A stretch of DNA of 9,958 nucleotides from Deltaproteobacteria bacterium (GTDB lineage Bacteria > Desulfobacterota > DSM-4660 > Desulfatiglandales > Desulfatiglandaceae): assembly GCA_021159525.1 (NCBI GenBank), contig JAGHEC010000157.1, forward strand, positions 1 through 9,958, read 5' to 3'. The notes under the pieces are model-generated. The model saw only the letters and a program-made list of their open reading frames with translations. It made no database searches and was not told the origin of the DNA. Shown piece after piece: positions 1 through 6,454 of this stretch. Made by a program: the position numbers and the translations under genes. Each line of letters begins with the position of its first letter. Positions within the stretch are counted from its first letter, which is position 1.

Positions 1-1
1 C

Positions 2-193
2 CCCCGTTTTACAGGAAAGAAGGAGGCAGGCGTGCACGAACTCCCCCAAACCAAGATCATTATCCATCGACATGGCGGAAAGATCGACGTGTTCCGCGAC
101 CAAGAGGATGTTGTTTTGAAAATTGAACTTCCCCGCAGCCTTCCGGTCTACAGGGGGGGCAGCCCGAAAATGGCGGAGGAACCATTGGCATGA
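2..193 (+). CDS. Histidine kinase-like protein, C-terminal end only (partial)
   Basis: The reading frame is open from the left edge (first full codon at base 2) and stops with TGA at 191-193. The visible 63 residues begin PRFTGKKEAG, continue LPQTKIIIHRHGGKIDV and end with a VVLKIELPRS strand. This matches the end of a HATPase_c (histidine kinase ATP-binding) domain: the F box (P-F-FT-K), the segment after the G2 box, the HGG-I-V strand and the final LP. The G2 glycines (usually GTGLGL) are replaced by AGVHEL, so ATP binding may be weakened or lost. The stop overlaps the ATG of the next gene (ATGA, 190-193), implying co-transcription and coupled translation with the acyltransferase. A GTG at 32 with AGGAGG at 21-26 could act as a start for a 53-residue protein, but the frame is homologous upstream of it, so I read it as internal. 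Family assignment is fairly confident; the partner regulator is outside the window. Confidence 0.6.
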   Translation, partial: PRFTGKKEAGVHELPQTKIIIHRHGGKIDVFRDQEDVVLKIELPRSLPVYRGGSPKMAEEPLA

Positions 194-941
194 TCCGCTA
201 TGTATGGCTGAATATTTTTATCGGCTTGTGGTCACTCCTTATGTGTCTGTGGGGACTGGCCATCTCACTGATCGACAAAGACGGCCGGAGAGTCCATTTT
301 TGCTGTGCAGCCCCCTGGGCCAGGGTCATCCTTCGGGTGTGCGGGATCAGGGTGGATGTGAACGGCCTGGAGCATGTAGACCCGGCCTTGCCGCGCATTT
401 ATATGACCAACCATCAGAGCTTTTTTGACATTTTCGCCCTGTTGGCCTGTCTCCCGGTGAACTTTAAATTCATCCTGAAACAGGAGCTGATGAAAATTCC
501 TTTTTGGGGCCTGCCATGAGAAAGGCCGGTTATATCGGGATCGAGAGAGACGATCCCAGAAAGGCGGTAGAGAGCATGAAACAGGCGGCCCTGCGGATCA
601 AGGGCGGGGCCTCGGTCCTGATTTTCCCCGAAGGGACCCGGAGCCCGGACGGAAGGCTTCAGGAATTCAAGAGGGGGGGGTTCAACCTGGCCGTCAAGTC
701 GGGATGCGATATTGTCCCCATCGCCATCAGGGACAGCTTCCGCATCGCGCCCAAGGGAAGCCTCAGGATAAGAAAGGGCTCTATCGGGCTCAGCATCGGA
801 AGACCCGTCTCCCTTTCGGGCTTGGGGAAGCGGGACATCCCTCGCCTCATGCACCAGGTGCGGTCGGAGATGCTGAGACAGATGGGATCGGAACCGTCTG
901 AACCCACTGTTTTAACCGAACAAACCCAACCGGCCGCATAA
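190..941 (+). pseudogene. plsC: 1-acyl-sn-glycerol-3-phosphate acyltransferase (PlsC family), frameshifted
   Basis: PlsC enzymes transfer an acyl chain to lysophosphatidic acid at the inner membrane, making phosphatidic acid for phospholipid synthesis. The gene is in two frames. The first part (190-519) has an N-terminal hydrophobic segment (about residues 5-28) and the catalytic HX4D motif in NHQSFFD (H75, D80), then KQELMKIPFW. The second part (open to 941) has RKAGYIGIERDD, the FPEGTRS phosphate-binding motif and a VPIAI strand. Reading W106 at 505-507 and then stepping back one base to 507 gives KIPFWGPAMRKAGYIG, the expected family sequence, and a 250-residue protein of normal length. 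The simplest cause is loss of one G from the run at 506-509, as a real mutation or a sequencing/assembly error. There is no canonical slippery heptamer. GGAGG at 175-179 precedes ATG 190. Every motif is intact, so the break is recent or artificial. Confidence 0.82.
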
Positions 942-1059
942 ATTCAGCATAACCGTAACAGCTCAATAAATGGGGGCAGGAGGGTTTTTCTGATGCGATT
1001 TTCTCATATCAGTGTATCAGGGAGATCTCAAGAGCCCGTGAACGGTTACTATTCAGCTA
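942..1059. other. Intergenic region with motif copy 1
   Basis: These 118 bases separate the acyltransferase from the HNH gene. They carry a motif copy at 973-998 and no credible small gene. I see no convincing sigma-70 promoter or intrinsic terminator. A faint resemblance to the right-end repeat continues leftwards: CATAACCGTAAC here, against GATAACGGCGAAC there. Confidence 0.5.
973..998 (+). repeat. Dispersed intergenic motif, copy 1
   Basis: The sequence GGGGCAGGAGGGTTTTTCTG followed by A-T-GCGA matches the minus strand of 9704-9729 at 25 of 26 positions. A related copy lies at 6381-6398 (minus). The function is not known to me. The position, between genes and in both orientations, suggests a mobile or REP-like dispersed repeat rather than a coding element. 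Confidence 0.65.
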
Positions 1060-1362
1060 ATGTGCTTTGATCCCATAGACGTAAGCGAATCCCATATCCG
1101 GCGCGAAAAGGAAAAGGCCCGGCGTCTCAGAAAATCCCACTGGTGGAACGCCCGCATCGAGAAAGGGGTCTGTTATTATTGCGGACGTCGGGTAGGCCGT
1201 GAGAATTTGACTATGGACCATGTGGTCCCCCTGGCCAGGGGGGGGCGCAGCACCAAGGGAAATCTGGTGCCTGCGTGCAAGGACTGCAACAACCGGAAAA
1301 GGTATCTGCTCCCTGTGGAGTGGGAGGAATATCTGAAATCGCCGGACGGGCTTCAGGAGTGA
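1060..1362 (+). CDS. Small HNH endonuclease family protein
   Basis: This 100-residue protein is a compact HNH (ββα-metal) domain. A zinc-binding CYYC pair (C38, C41) and an ACKDC pair (C73, C76) flank the catalytic core: DH at 53-54, N68, and N77 in the position of the last metal ligand (an H-N-N form). The line DHVVPLARGGRSTKGN is the classic HNH signature. The N-terminal 30 residues are basic (IRREKEKARRLRKSHWW) and could bind DNA or RNA. ATG 1060 is the first start after an in-frame TGA at 1039, but the upstream ribosome site is weak. No intein, intron, phage or methyltransferase gene lies beside it, so it appears to be a free-standing chromosomal protein. The substrate is unknown and nuclease activity is inferred from the family. 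Its 3' end overlaps the convergent SAM hydrolase gene by 10 bases. Confidence 0.85.
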   Translation: MCFDPIDVSESHIRREKEKARRLRKSHWWNARIEKGVCYYCGRRVGRENLTMDHVVPLARGGRSTKGNLVPACKDCNNRKRYLLPVEWEEYLKSPDGLQE

Positions 1363-2180
1363 TCCGCATCCCCGGGGGAGGGGCTCACCATGACCTCCCC
1401 GCCCACAAGCATTGCCGTCTCGAGCCCCGCGCGATCCGCGGCCCGGCCCTTGTTGACGGCGATCTCAAGACGGCCGGAACTACCGAACAGGGCCAGGGCC
1501 TGTCTCGGAGGCGCCTCACCGTAGGTTTTGCTGATTCCTTCCACACGCAGATTCCCGACGGCGATGATCCCCCTGCGGCCGGCCAGAAATTTTTTCACAT
1601 CCTCGGCCCGCAGATTGGTAATCAGATTTCCGAAATGATCCACCCGGACAATCTGCCCCCATAGGCTCCCCTTTTTTGTGTAAGGCCTGGGAAATGGGAG
1701 CCTCACCGGATCGTCAATCATCGGCCCCATGGCTAAAGGGTCTGTGCCAAGAGAGAGATACGCTGCGGCCGGGGCAAAGAGGTCCCGACCGTGAAAGGTG
1801 TTGCTGACATGCTTGAGGAAGTATCGGGGGTCTTTCAGGTGAATAATCTGGGCATCCCGGCAGTCTTCCAGGATGGGGGAGAAAATGCCGTTGTCAGGCC
1901 CCACAAACAGGTGGGATCGGGCCTTCACAAGGATCGGCCGGCGCCGGGTGCCGACCCCCGGATCCACAACTGCTACATGGACTGTTTTTTCCGGGAAATA
2001 GGGATAGGTTTCGAACAACGCCCATGAGGCCTGCATGACAGCCCCGGCCGGGATGTGATGGGAGATATCGATGATGCGGGCAGCAGGATTGATGGAAAGG
2101 ACAGCCCCTTTCATCATGGCCGTGTACGGATCTTCCAGGCCGAAATCGGTGAGCAGTGTCACCATTCCGGACGGCCTCAC
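1353..2180 (-). CDS. SAM hydrolase / SAM hydroxide adenosyltransferase (DUF62)
   Basis: The family cleaves S-adenosylmethionine with hydroxide to adenosine and methionine; its relatives are the SAM-dependent chlorinase and fluorinase. The 275-residue product shows the whole DUF62 pattern: LLTDFG (residues 9-14), IIDISHHI, VVDPGVGTRRR, GPDNGIF, SNTFHGRDLFAPAAA and DHFGNLITNL near the start of the C-terminal barrel. The D-R-H set described for hydrolases is present as D73, R80 and H130, favouring hydrolase over halogenase. I chose GTG 2178-2180 because GGAGGAGG (2188-2195) sits 7 bases before it. The ATG at 2163-2165, where homologues usually begin, is 22 bases from that site. The start overlaps the TGA of a 50-codon ORF, suggesting translational coupling. 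The 3' end overlaps the HNH gene. The family is certain; the physiological purpose is not established. Confidence 0.9.
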   Translation of the reverse strand: MRPSGMVTLLTDFGLEDPYTAMMKGAVLSINPAARIIDISHHIPAGAVMQASWALFETYPYFPEKTVHVAVVDPGVGTRRRPILVKARSHLFVGPDNGIFSPILEDCRDAQIIHLKDPRYFLKHVSNTFHGRDLFAPAAAYLSLGTDPLAMGPMIDDPVRLPFPRPYTKKGSLWGQIVRVDHFGNLITNLRAEDVKKFLAGRRGIIAVGNLRVEGISKTYGEAPPRQALALFGSSGRLEIAVNKGRAADRAGLETAMLVGGEVMVSPSPGDADHS

Positions 2181-2329
2181 GACCAATCCTCCTCCAGCAT
2201 GACCTGACACCCCGCCGCGGCCATCAGGATGGAGATCCCGCTCTCCGCCGACACGCCGGCCCCTGTCGGGAGAGCCACCACCGGGGTCTTCCTGAGCACC
2301 TTTCTCAGTTTGTTGCTGAAGCTTTGCAT
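2177..2329 (-). CDS. Small ORF with sirtuin-like NAD-binding motif (possible Sir2 remnant)
   Basis: This 50-codon ORF starts at ATG 2327-2329 and stops at TGA 2177-2179, overlapping the GTG start of the SAM hydrolase (GTGA). Residues 14-32 read KTPVVALPTGAGVSAESGI. Sir2/CobB deacetylases have VVALTGAGVSAESGIPTFR near their N-terminus, so the match is very close apart from one inserted proline. The next residues (SILMAAAGCQVMLEEDWS) do not continue as a sirtuin, and no later part of a sirtuin is present. The final codons (LEED) contain the hydrolase ribosome site, as coupled genes often do. It could be the 5' remnant of a deleted Sir2 gene now serving as a leader, a real microprotein, or a chance match. 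No strong ribosome site precedes its ATG. Confidence 0.4.
   Translation of the reverse strand: MQSFSNKLRKVLRKTPVVALPTGAGVSAESGISILMAAAGCQVMLEEDWS
2188..2195 (-). promoter_or_regulatory. Ribosome binding site fixing the SAM hydrolase start
   Basis: On the minus strand the sequence is GGAGGAGG, followed by 7 bases and the GTG at 2180. It lies inside the last codons of the upstream 50-codon ORF. It supports the GTG start over the downstream ATG. Confidence 0.7.
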
Positions 2330-2408
2330 GCATGATAAGGTAGCCAAAAGGCTGGATCAAGTCAAGGACCCAAGACTCGGGAGCGGACTTTTGGCCGGAA
2401 ACAGGGAG

Positions 2409-5400
2409 ATGAAGACCGGGAAAAAGATCATTTTATTTGCCTCGCTTGTCCTGCTGACTGCAATTCTCGGGCTCGCCGGCGCGGTTGCCTACTGCGCTCT
2501 GCACCCACAGTCCGTCAAATCTCTTGTGGAAACAACCCTTTCCCGGACCACCGGTGCATCAATTACGATAGAGGCGCTCTCATACTCCTTTCGTCCTATG
2601 GAAATTGCGGCTGAGGGTGTCACTGCGGCCCCTGGGCCCGGGGGAAGCGGGTTTCATCTGAAGATCCCCCGCATCCGGGCCGCATGTTCCCTCGAGGGTC
2701 CGTTCGGGCAAAAAACCCTTACTGTTCACCGAATTGAGATCACGGGCATGTCCTGTGACATTTATCAGGACCCGGCCCTCCCGGACATGGCCCCTGACCC
2801 CCGGACCCCATCCCTTTTCGGCCCGGTCCTCAAGAGGGTCTTCGCATTCCTGGTTTTCCGGGGGATCCGTGTGGAGCGCGCAATCATGTCAGATGCCAGA
2901 GTGAAGGCCCGGCTGAAGGAGCAGACCCTGGACCTCGAGGAGATCCAGGGCCGAATGGATGCCGATCGCACGATCCATATCTCGCTGTGCGGGCGGTTTG
3001 AATGGCCGTCGCGGCAGATTCTTCTAAAAGCGCCCCTGGTCCGCATGAATACACACGGGGCCGTCTCGCTGGACCATATAAAGATCAGCTCATCGGCCGT
3101 CTTCGAACGGATCCGGTTCAAAAGCCCGGCTGTGGATTTCCACGATCTCAAAGGGGAGGCCCGCCTCACATACCGCCCGGAGCAGGGAGAGGTGTCCTTT
3201 GACGGCATGACGCTTGACCTGGAAAAGGCCCGCATCCAGGAGGCCGGGGAAAAGAAACCCATTTGCCTGGACCTGCATATGGCCGCAGAGGGTGCATTCA
3301 ACCTGAAAAATCGCCGGTTGAAGGTCCGCACCCTGGACCTGGCCCTGGGCGACCGTTTTCAGATGGCAGGCGATCTCTTTGCCGCGCTGGGCCGGCCGGG
3401 AGAGGTGGATCTCACGGTGAAAACATGCCGTATCATCCCCCGGGAGATGGTCGGCCTCCTCCCCCCTCGATTCCGAAAACAGGCAGATCCTTTCGGGTTG
3501 GACGGACCCATCCTTGTGGCTGGGAGGGCGGGGGCCGTGGAAACGAAAAGCGGATGGACGTGGGAGGGGAATATCGAGGCCGCTTTCAACCGGAACGTGT
3601 TCTCTTTTAGGACCGCATCGGCCCGTGTAACCGGGGCCCTGACCGGGAAGCTCGCCCTGGCAGGCAAGGTCCCTCGCCTGGAGATACGCACAGACCTGAA
3701 CGCTGAAGATGCGACATTTCAAGGAAACGGGATGGAGACAGGGCCGTGTAAGGCAATTTTTTCCCTTTCAGGGAGGTATCCTGTCCTGGACGTGAACCGC
3801 CTGTCCCTTCAGACGCCCTGGATTGCCTGGCAGGGCCGGGACAGGCCGCTTCGGGCCGGTGATATCCGCATAAAGACCGAGAAGGGGCAGATCGACCTCC
3901 GTACCCTGTCCTGCCGGTTCCCGGAGATCCGGTTTGATTCCTCTCTTTTGAAAAACATTGCGGTCTCCCTCGATCTTAGGGATGGAAAGACCTGGACCGT
4001 GGAGATCCAGGGCAAAGAAACCGGAATGACCGGGCTGGCCCGGGGCCTGGGATTCTTGCCGTCGGACTGGCAAGCGGCCGGTCACGATGCGCTGAAGGCC
4101 CGGATCAAGTTTGAGAGGGGCAACAAGGCGGCGGCGGACTCTGAATGGATATTTCAGAACCTGGGGTTTCAAGACCCGACGGGAAGCCTTATGGGAGAAA
4201 AGGTCTGCATCAAGGCCTCCCTCAGGGGGACATTCGATCTCCTTCATGACCTCAGCACCGTAGAGATGGCACTGGATGCGGATAAGGGGGAGGTCCTCTA
4301 TGATCGATTCTATGTGGATCTCCAACAATCCCCCCTCTTCTTCCGGTTTACCGGGACTTACAGTGCTCCTGACAAGGCCGTGGACATTTCGAGCCTGAGT
4401 TTGGGACTGAAACAGATCGCAACCTGTCGAGTGAATGGCCGTTGGTTTGAAAAAAAACCCGGCTGGGGTTGGGATCTCATAATGGAGATCCCTGAGATCC
4501 CCTTGAGCCCCGCGTTCAATCTTTTTGTGGTGGAGCCTTTTCAGATGGAGAAGCCATCCCTGCGCTTACTCGAGATTGCAGGAACCATCTCTGCCCATGC
4601 AAACTTGACAGGGGACCTGTCAAACTGGAGGGCCAGAGGATCCATCTCATGGAAAGACGGTCGGATCGCCTATGGAGACCGTAAATTCTCACTGAACGGA
4701 ATCGACCTTTCTTTCCCCCTCTGGATACAGGACCCGGATCGGGATGATGCATTGGAAGATCTGACGGGAAGCCTGTCCATAGGATCCCTCCGTCTCCCTT
4801 TTATGCCAGAGCAATCCCTGTTTTTTCCCCTTCGGGCGCATGGGGGCAATGGCCTGCATATCCCGTCACCTACATATATCCAGATCCCGGGCGGCCGGAT
4901 ACGTCTGGAACCGGTTCATATTGAAGGCCTGATGGGGCCTATGTTGTCCATCAGGTCCGGGCTTGTCATGCACCGGGTGGACCTCGGCCCCATTCTCTCC
5001 CCTTTTTGGCCCCGGCCCGTAAAAGGTGTCCTCTTTGGAAACCTGATTCCCGTACAGCTCCGCGGGGGCCGGCTCAGGGCCGGGGGCCAAGCCTCCGCCG
5101 CAGTCTTTGACGGCGAGATCAACTTCTCCAATCTCGGGGTGGACCGGCTGTTTACCGGAACCCCGGTCGTCAAACTGGATGCCCGTTGGAAGGATCTGGA
5201 CCTGTCCCGAATAACATCCGATACTCCCTTTGGAAAGATCGAAGGACGTCTGAACGGGTATGCAAAGGGCCTGGAGATTGCAGGCGGACAGGTTCAGCAA
5301 TTTGATCTCCTGTTAGAGACAGCGCGCAAGGAGGGGACCCCTCAGCGGGTCAGCGTCAAGGCTGTTGATAATATCGCCCGGATCGGGGGCGGCCGGAGCC

Positions 5401-5666
5401 CCTTTATGGGCATTGCCGGGATCCTTGCCGGTATTTTCAAGGAATTTCCCTATGAAAAAATCGGCGTGCATGCCATCCTGGAAAATGATCGCTTCAGGAT
5501 CAACGGCACCATCCGGGAGGGAGACGCCGAATATCTCGTGAAAAGGGGTTTATTATCAGGCTTGAACGTGGTAAATCAGAACCCGGACAACCAGGTCAGT
5601 TTCAAGGACATGGTCAATCGGATCAAGCGGATCAAGACATCCAAGGGCAGTCCGGTCATTAAATAG
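2409..5666 (+). CDS. AsmA/YdbH-like intermembrane lipid-transport protein
   Basis: The product has 1085 residues. Residues 1-30 (MKTGKKIILFASLVLLTAIL...) form an N-terminal inner-membrane anchor. The rest is periplasmic and made of repeating beta strands with few conserved motifs, the pattern of AsmA-like proteins (TamB, YhdP, YdbH), long beta-grooves thought to carry phospholipids between the two membranes. The segment TGASITIEALSYSF at about residues 48-61 is typical of the AsmA N-terminus. The C-terminus ends in FRINGTIREGDAEYLVKRG and a basic tail (VNRIKRIKTSKG). The next gene encodes a DUF1318 (YdbL) lipoprotein, and in E. coli ydbH is followed by ynbE and ydbL, which supports a YdbH-type role. 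ATG 2409 puts the anchor right at the N-terminus, though AGGGAG abuts it with no spacing. TTG 2391, with GGGAG at 2379-2383 seven bases upstream, would add six residues. The frame is open from 2229, but that stretch lacks homology-like character. Confidence 0.78.
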   Translation: MKTGKKIILFASLVLLTAILGLAGAVAYCALHPQSVKSLVETTLSRTTGASITIEALSYSFRPMEIAAEGVTAAPGPGGSGFHLKIPRIRAACSLEGPFGQKTLTVHRIEITGMSCDIYQDPALPDMAPDPRTPSLFGPVLKRVFAFLVFRGIRVERAIMSDARVKARLKEQTLDLEEIQGRMDADRTIHISLCGRFEWPSRQILLKAPLVRMNTHGAVSLDHIKISSSAVFERIRFKSPAVDFHDLKGEARLTYRPEQGEVSFDGMTLDLEKARIQEAGEKKPICLDLHMAAEGAFNLKNRRLKVRTLDLALGDRFQMAGDLFAALGRPGEVDLTVKTCRIIPREMVGLLPPRFRKQADPFGLDGPILVAGRAGAVETKSGWTWEGNIEAAFNRNVFSFRTASARVTGALTGKLALAGKVPRLEIRTDLNAEDATFQGNGMETGPCKAIFSLSGRYPVLDVNRLSLQTPWIAWQGRDRPLRAGDIRIKTEKGQIDLRTLSCRFPEIRFDSSLLKNIAVSLDLRDGKTWTVEIQGKETGMTGLARGLGFLPSDWQAAGHDALKARIKFERGNKAAADSEWIFQNLGFQDPTGSLMGEKVCIKASLRGTFDLLHDLSTVEMALDADKGEVLYDRFYVDLQQSPLFFRFTGTYSAPDKAVDISSLSLGLKQIATCRVNGRWFEKKPGWGWDLIMEIPEIPLSPAFNLFVVEPFQMEKPSLRLLEIAGTISAHANLTGDLSNWRARGSISWKDGRIAYGDRKFSLNGIDLSFPLWIQDPDRDDALEDLTGSLSIGSLRLPFMPEQSLFFPLRAHGGNGLHIPSPTYIQIPGGRIRLEPVHIEGLMGPMLSIRSGLVMHRVDLGPILSPFWPRPVKGVLFGNLIPVQLRGGRLRAGGQASAAVFDGEINFSNLGVDRLFTGTPVVKLDARWKDLDLSRITSDTPFGKIEGRLNGYAKGLEIAGGQVQQFDLLLETARKEGTPQRVSVKAVDNIARIGGGRSPFMGIAGILAGIFKEFPYEKIGVHAILENDRFRINGTIREGDAEYLVKRGLLSGLNVVNQNPDNQVSFKDMVNRIKRIKTSKGSPVIK

Positions 5667-5747
5667 GCCATCTATGTTCGGGGAGGAGGTCCATGGTCAG
5701 CTTGTTTCACGGCGTTAACGCGTCGCCCTGTCTATGGGACTTATTTT

Positions 5748-5762
5748 TCCGGCTCAGCCGGA
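5748..5762 (+). promoter_or_regulatory. Hairpin between two possible starts of the lipoprotein gene
   Basis: TCCGGC-TCA-GCCGGA is a perfect 6-bp stem with a 3-base loop. It ends 2 bases before the GGAAGGAGG ribosome site (5765-5773) of the ATG at 5780. It follows a T-rich run instead of preceding one, so it is not an intrinsic terminator. It could shield or stabilise the translation start. Confidence 0.4.
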
Positions 5763-5779
5763 CAGGAAGGAGGAATATC

Positions 5780-6328
5780 ATGAAGAGCTATCAAAAGGCT
5801 GCATGGATGACTGCGCCCATCTTTTTATCGCTGATCTTAGCCTGCGTGACCATCAACATCTATTTCCCGGCCGAGAAGGTGGAATCGGTGGCCGGTGAGA
5901 TTGTAGACGAGATCAGGGGACAGGCCCCGCACGGCAAGGAGAGCCTTTTCAAAAAGGGAGAAGGCCTCTATGTGACAAAAACGATGACGGCTTGGCTGTG
6001 CCGACCTGCCTGGGCCGAGGAGCCCCTGACTGTTTCCAATCCCACCATACGGGCGCTGAAGGATCGGATGAAGGCTCGGTATGCCCGATTGCGGCCCTTT
6101 TATGCGAAGGGAATGGTGAAGGAGGAAAACAGCGGCTATGTGTCGCTCGGCAACACCGAAGGGCTGGGCCTCAAGGAGAAGCGGGACCTGAAGGCCCTTG
6201 TCAATGCGGAAAACAAAGACAGGAGACAACTCTACTTAGAGGTGGCTAAGGCCCTGAAAATCGATCCCGGTCAGGTGAGCCGGGTTGCGGAGATCTTTGC
6301 CAAACAATGGCAAAAGTCAGTGCCGTAA
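5780..6328 (+). CDS. DUF1318 (YdbL-family) lipoprotein with YnbE-like N-terminus
   Basis: The 182-residue product begins with a lipoprotein signal (MKSYQKAAWMTAPIFLSLILAC); the lipobox is ILAC, with lipidation expected on C22. The mature end, CVTINIYFPAEKVESVAGEI, is a beta strand with a short helix and resembles the small lipoprotein YnbE, which docks on the C-terminus of YdbH. Residues 84-178 (TVSNPTIRALKDRM, then GLKEKRDLKALVNAENKDRRQLY, then a C-terminal helix) match DUF1318/YdbL. Between the parts, AWLCRPAWA-EE (residues 71-81) looks like a leftover signal-peptide cleavage site, suggesting fusion of two exported proteins. The ATG at 5780 has GGAAGGAGG 6 bases upstream. An in-frame ATG at 5693, with GGAGGAGG only 3 bases away, would add 29 residues and bury the lipobox, so I prefer 5780. 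It lies 113 bases after the YdbH-like gene, very likely in one operon. Confidence 0.85.
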   Translation: MKSYQKAAWMTAPIFLSLILACVTINIYFPAEKVESVAGEIVDEIRGQAPHGKESLFKKGEGLYVTKTMTAWLCRPAWAEEPLTVSNPTIRALKDRMKARYARLRPFYAKGMVKEENSGYVSLGNTEGLGLKEKRDLKALVNAENKDRRQLYLEVAKALKIDPGQVSRVAEIFAKQWQKSVP

Positions 6329-6454
6329 AAACCGCGGGCCGGAGTCAGGGGAGGAGGGATGTCCCCCGCGTGCAATGGAGCAGAAAACATCCTGCCCCTG
6401 CCCTGGCTTGGATCTTTGGTCCCAAGGGTTTCCGGATCTCCATTTATCAGATGT
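6329..6454. other. Convergent intergenic region with weak stem-loops
   Basis: These 126 bases lie between the 3' ends of two convergent genes. CGCGGG at 6333-6338 can pair with CCCGCG at 6365-6370 across a 26-base gap, and AGGGGAGGAGGGATGT (about 6347-6362) can pair imperfectly with ACATCCTGCCCCT (about 6387-6399). Neither is followed by a U-tract, so I do not call an intrinsic terminator. The region contains motif copy 2. Confidence 0.4.
6381..6398 (-). repeat. Dispersed intergenic motif, copy 2 (divergent)
   Basis: On the minus strand this reads GGGGCAGGATGTTTTCTG. It differs from copies 1 and 4 by one substitution and missing bases in the T-run region. It lies between two convergent genes, consistent with a dispersed intergenic repeat. 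Confidence 0.45.

Noticed and set aside
2313..2341. TTGCTG-17-TAAGGT as a promoter for the YdbH-like gene
   Set aside because: Only 3 of 6 matches in each box, so not distinguishable from chance.
2181..2360. Upstream extension of the SAM hydrolase frame to ATG 2360
   Set aside because: The extra 60 residues are Gly/Arg/Asp-rich, unlike the family, and the good ribosome site points to GTG 2180.
2229..2408. Upstream extension of the YdbH-like frame to ATG 2229
   Set aside because: It would place 60 residues ahead of the membrane anchor and has no ribosome site; the stretch overlaps the minus-strand sirtuin-like ORF.
3090..3722. 210-codon minus-strand frame inside the YdbH-like gene
   Set aside because: Proline/arginine-rich shadow frame without domain or ribosome site.
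6333..6370. CGCGGG/CCCGCG stem as an intrinsic terminator
   Set aside because: The loop is 26 bases and there is no U-tract on either strand.
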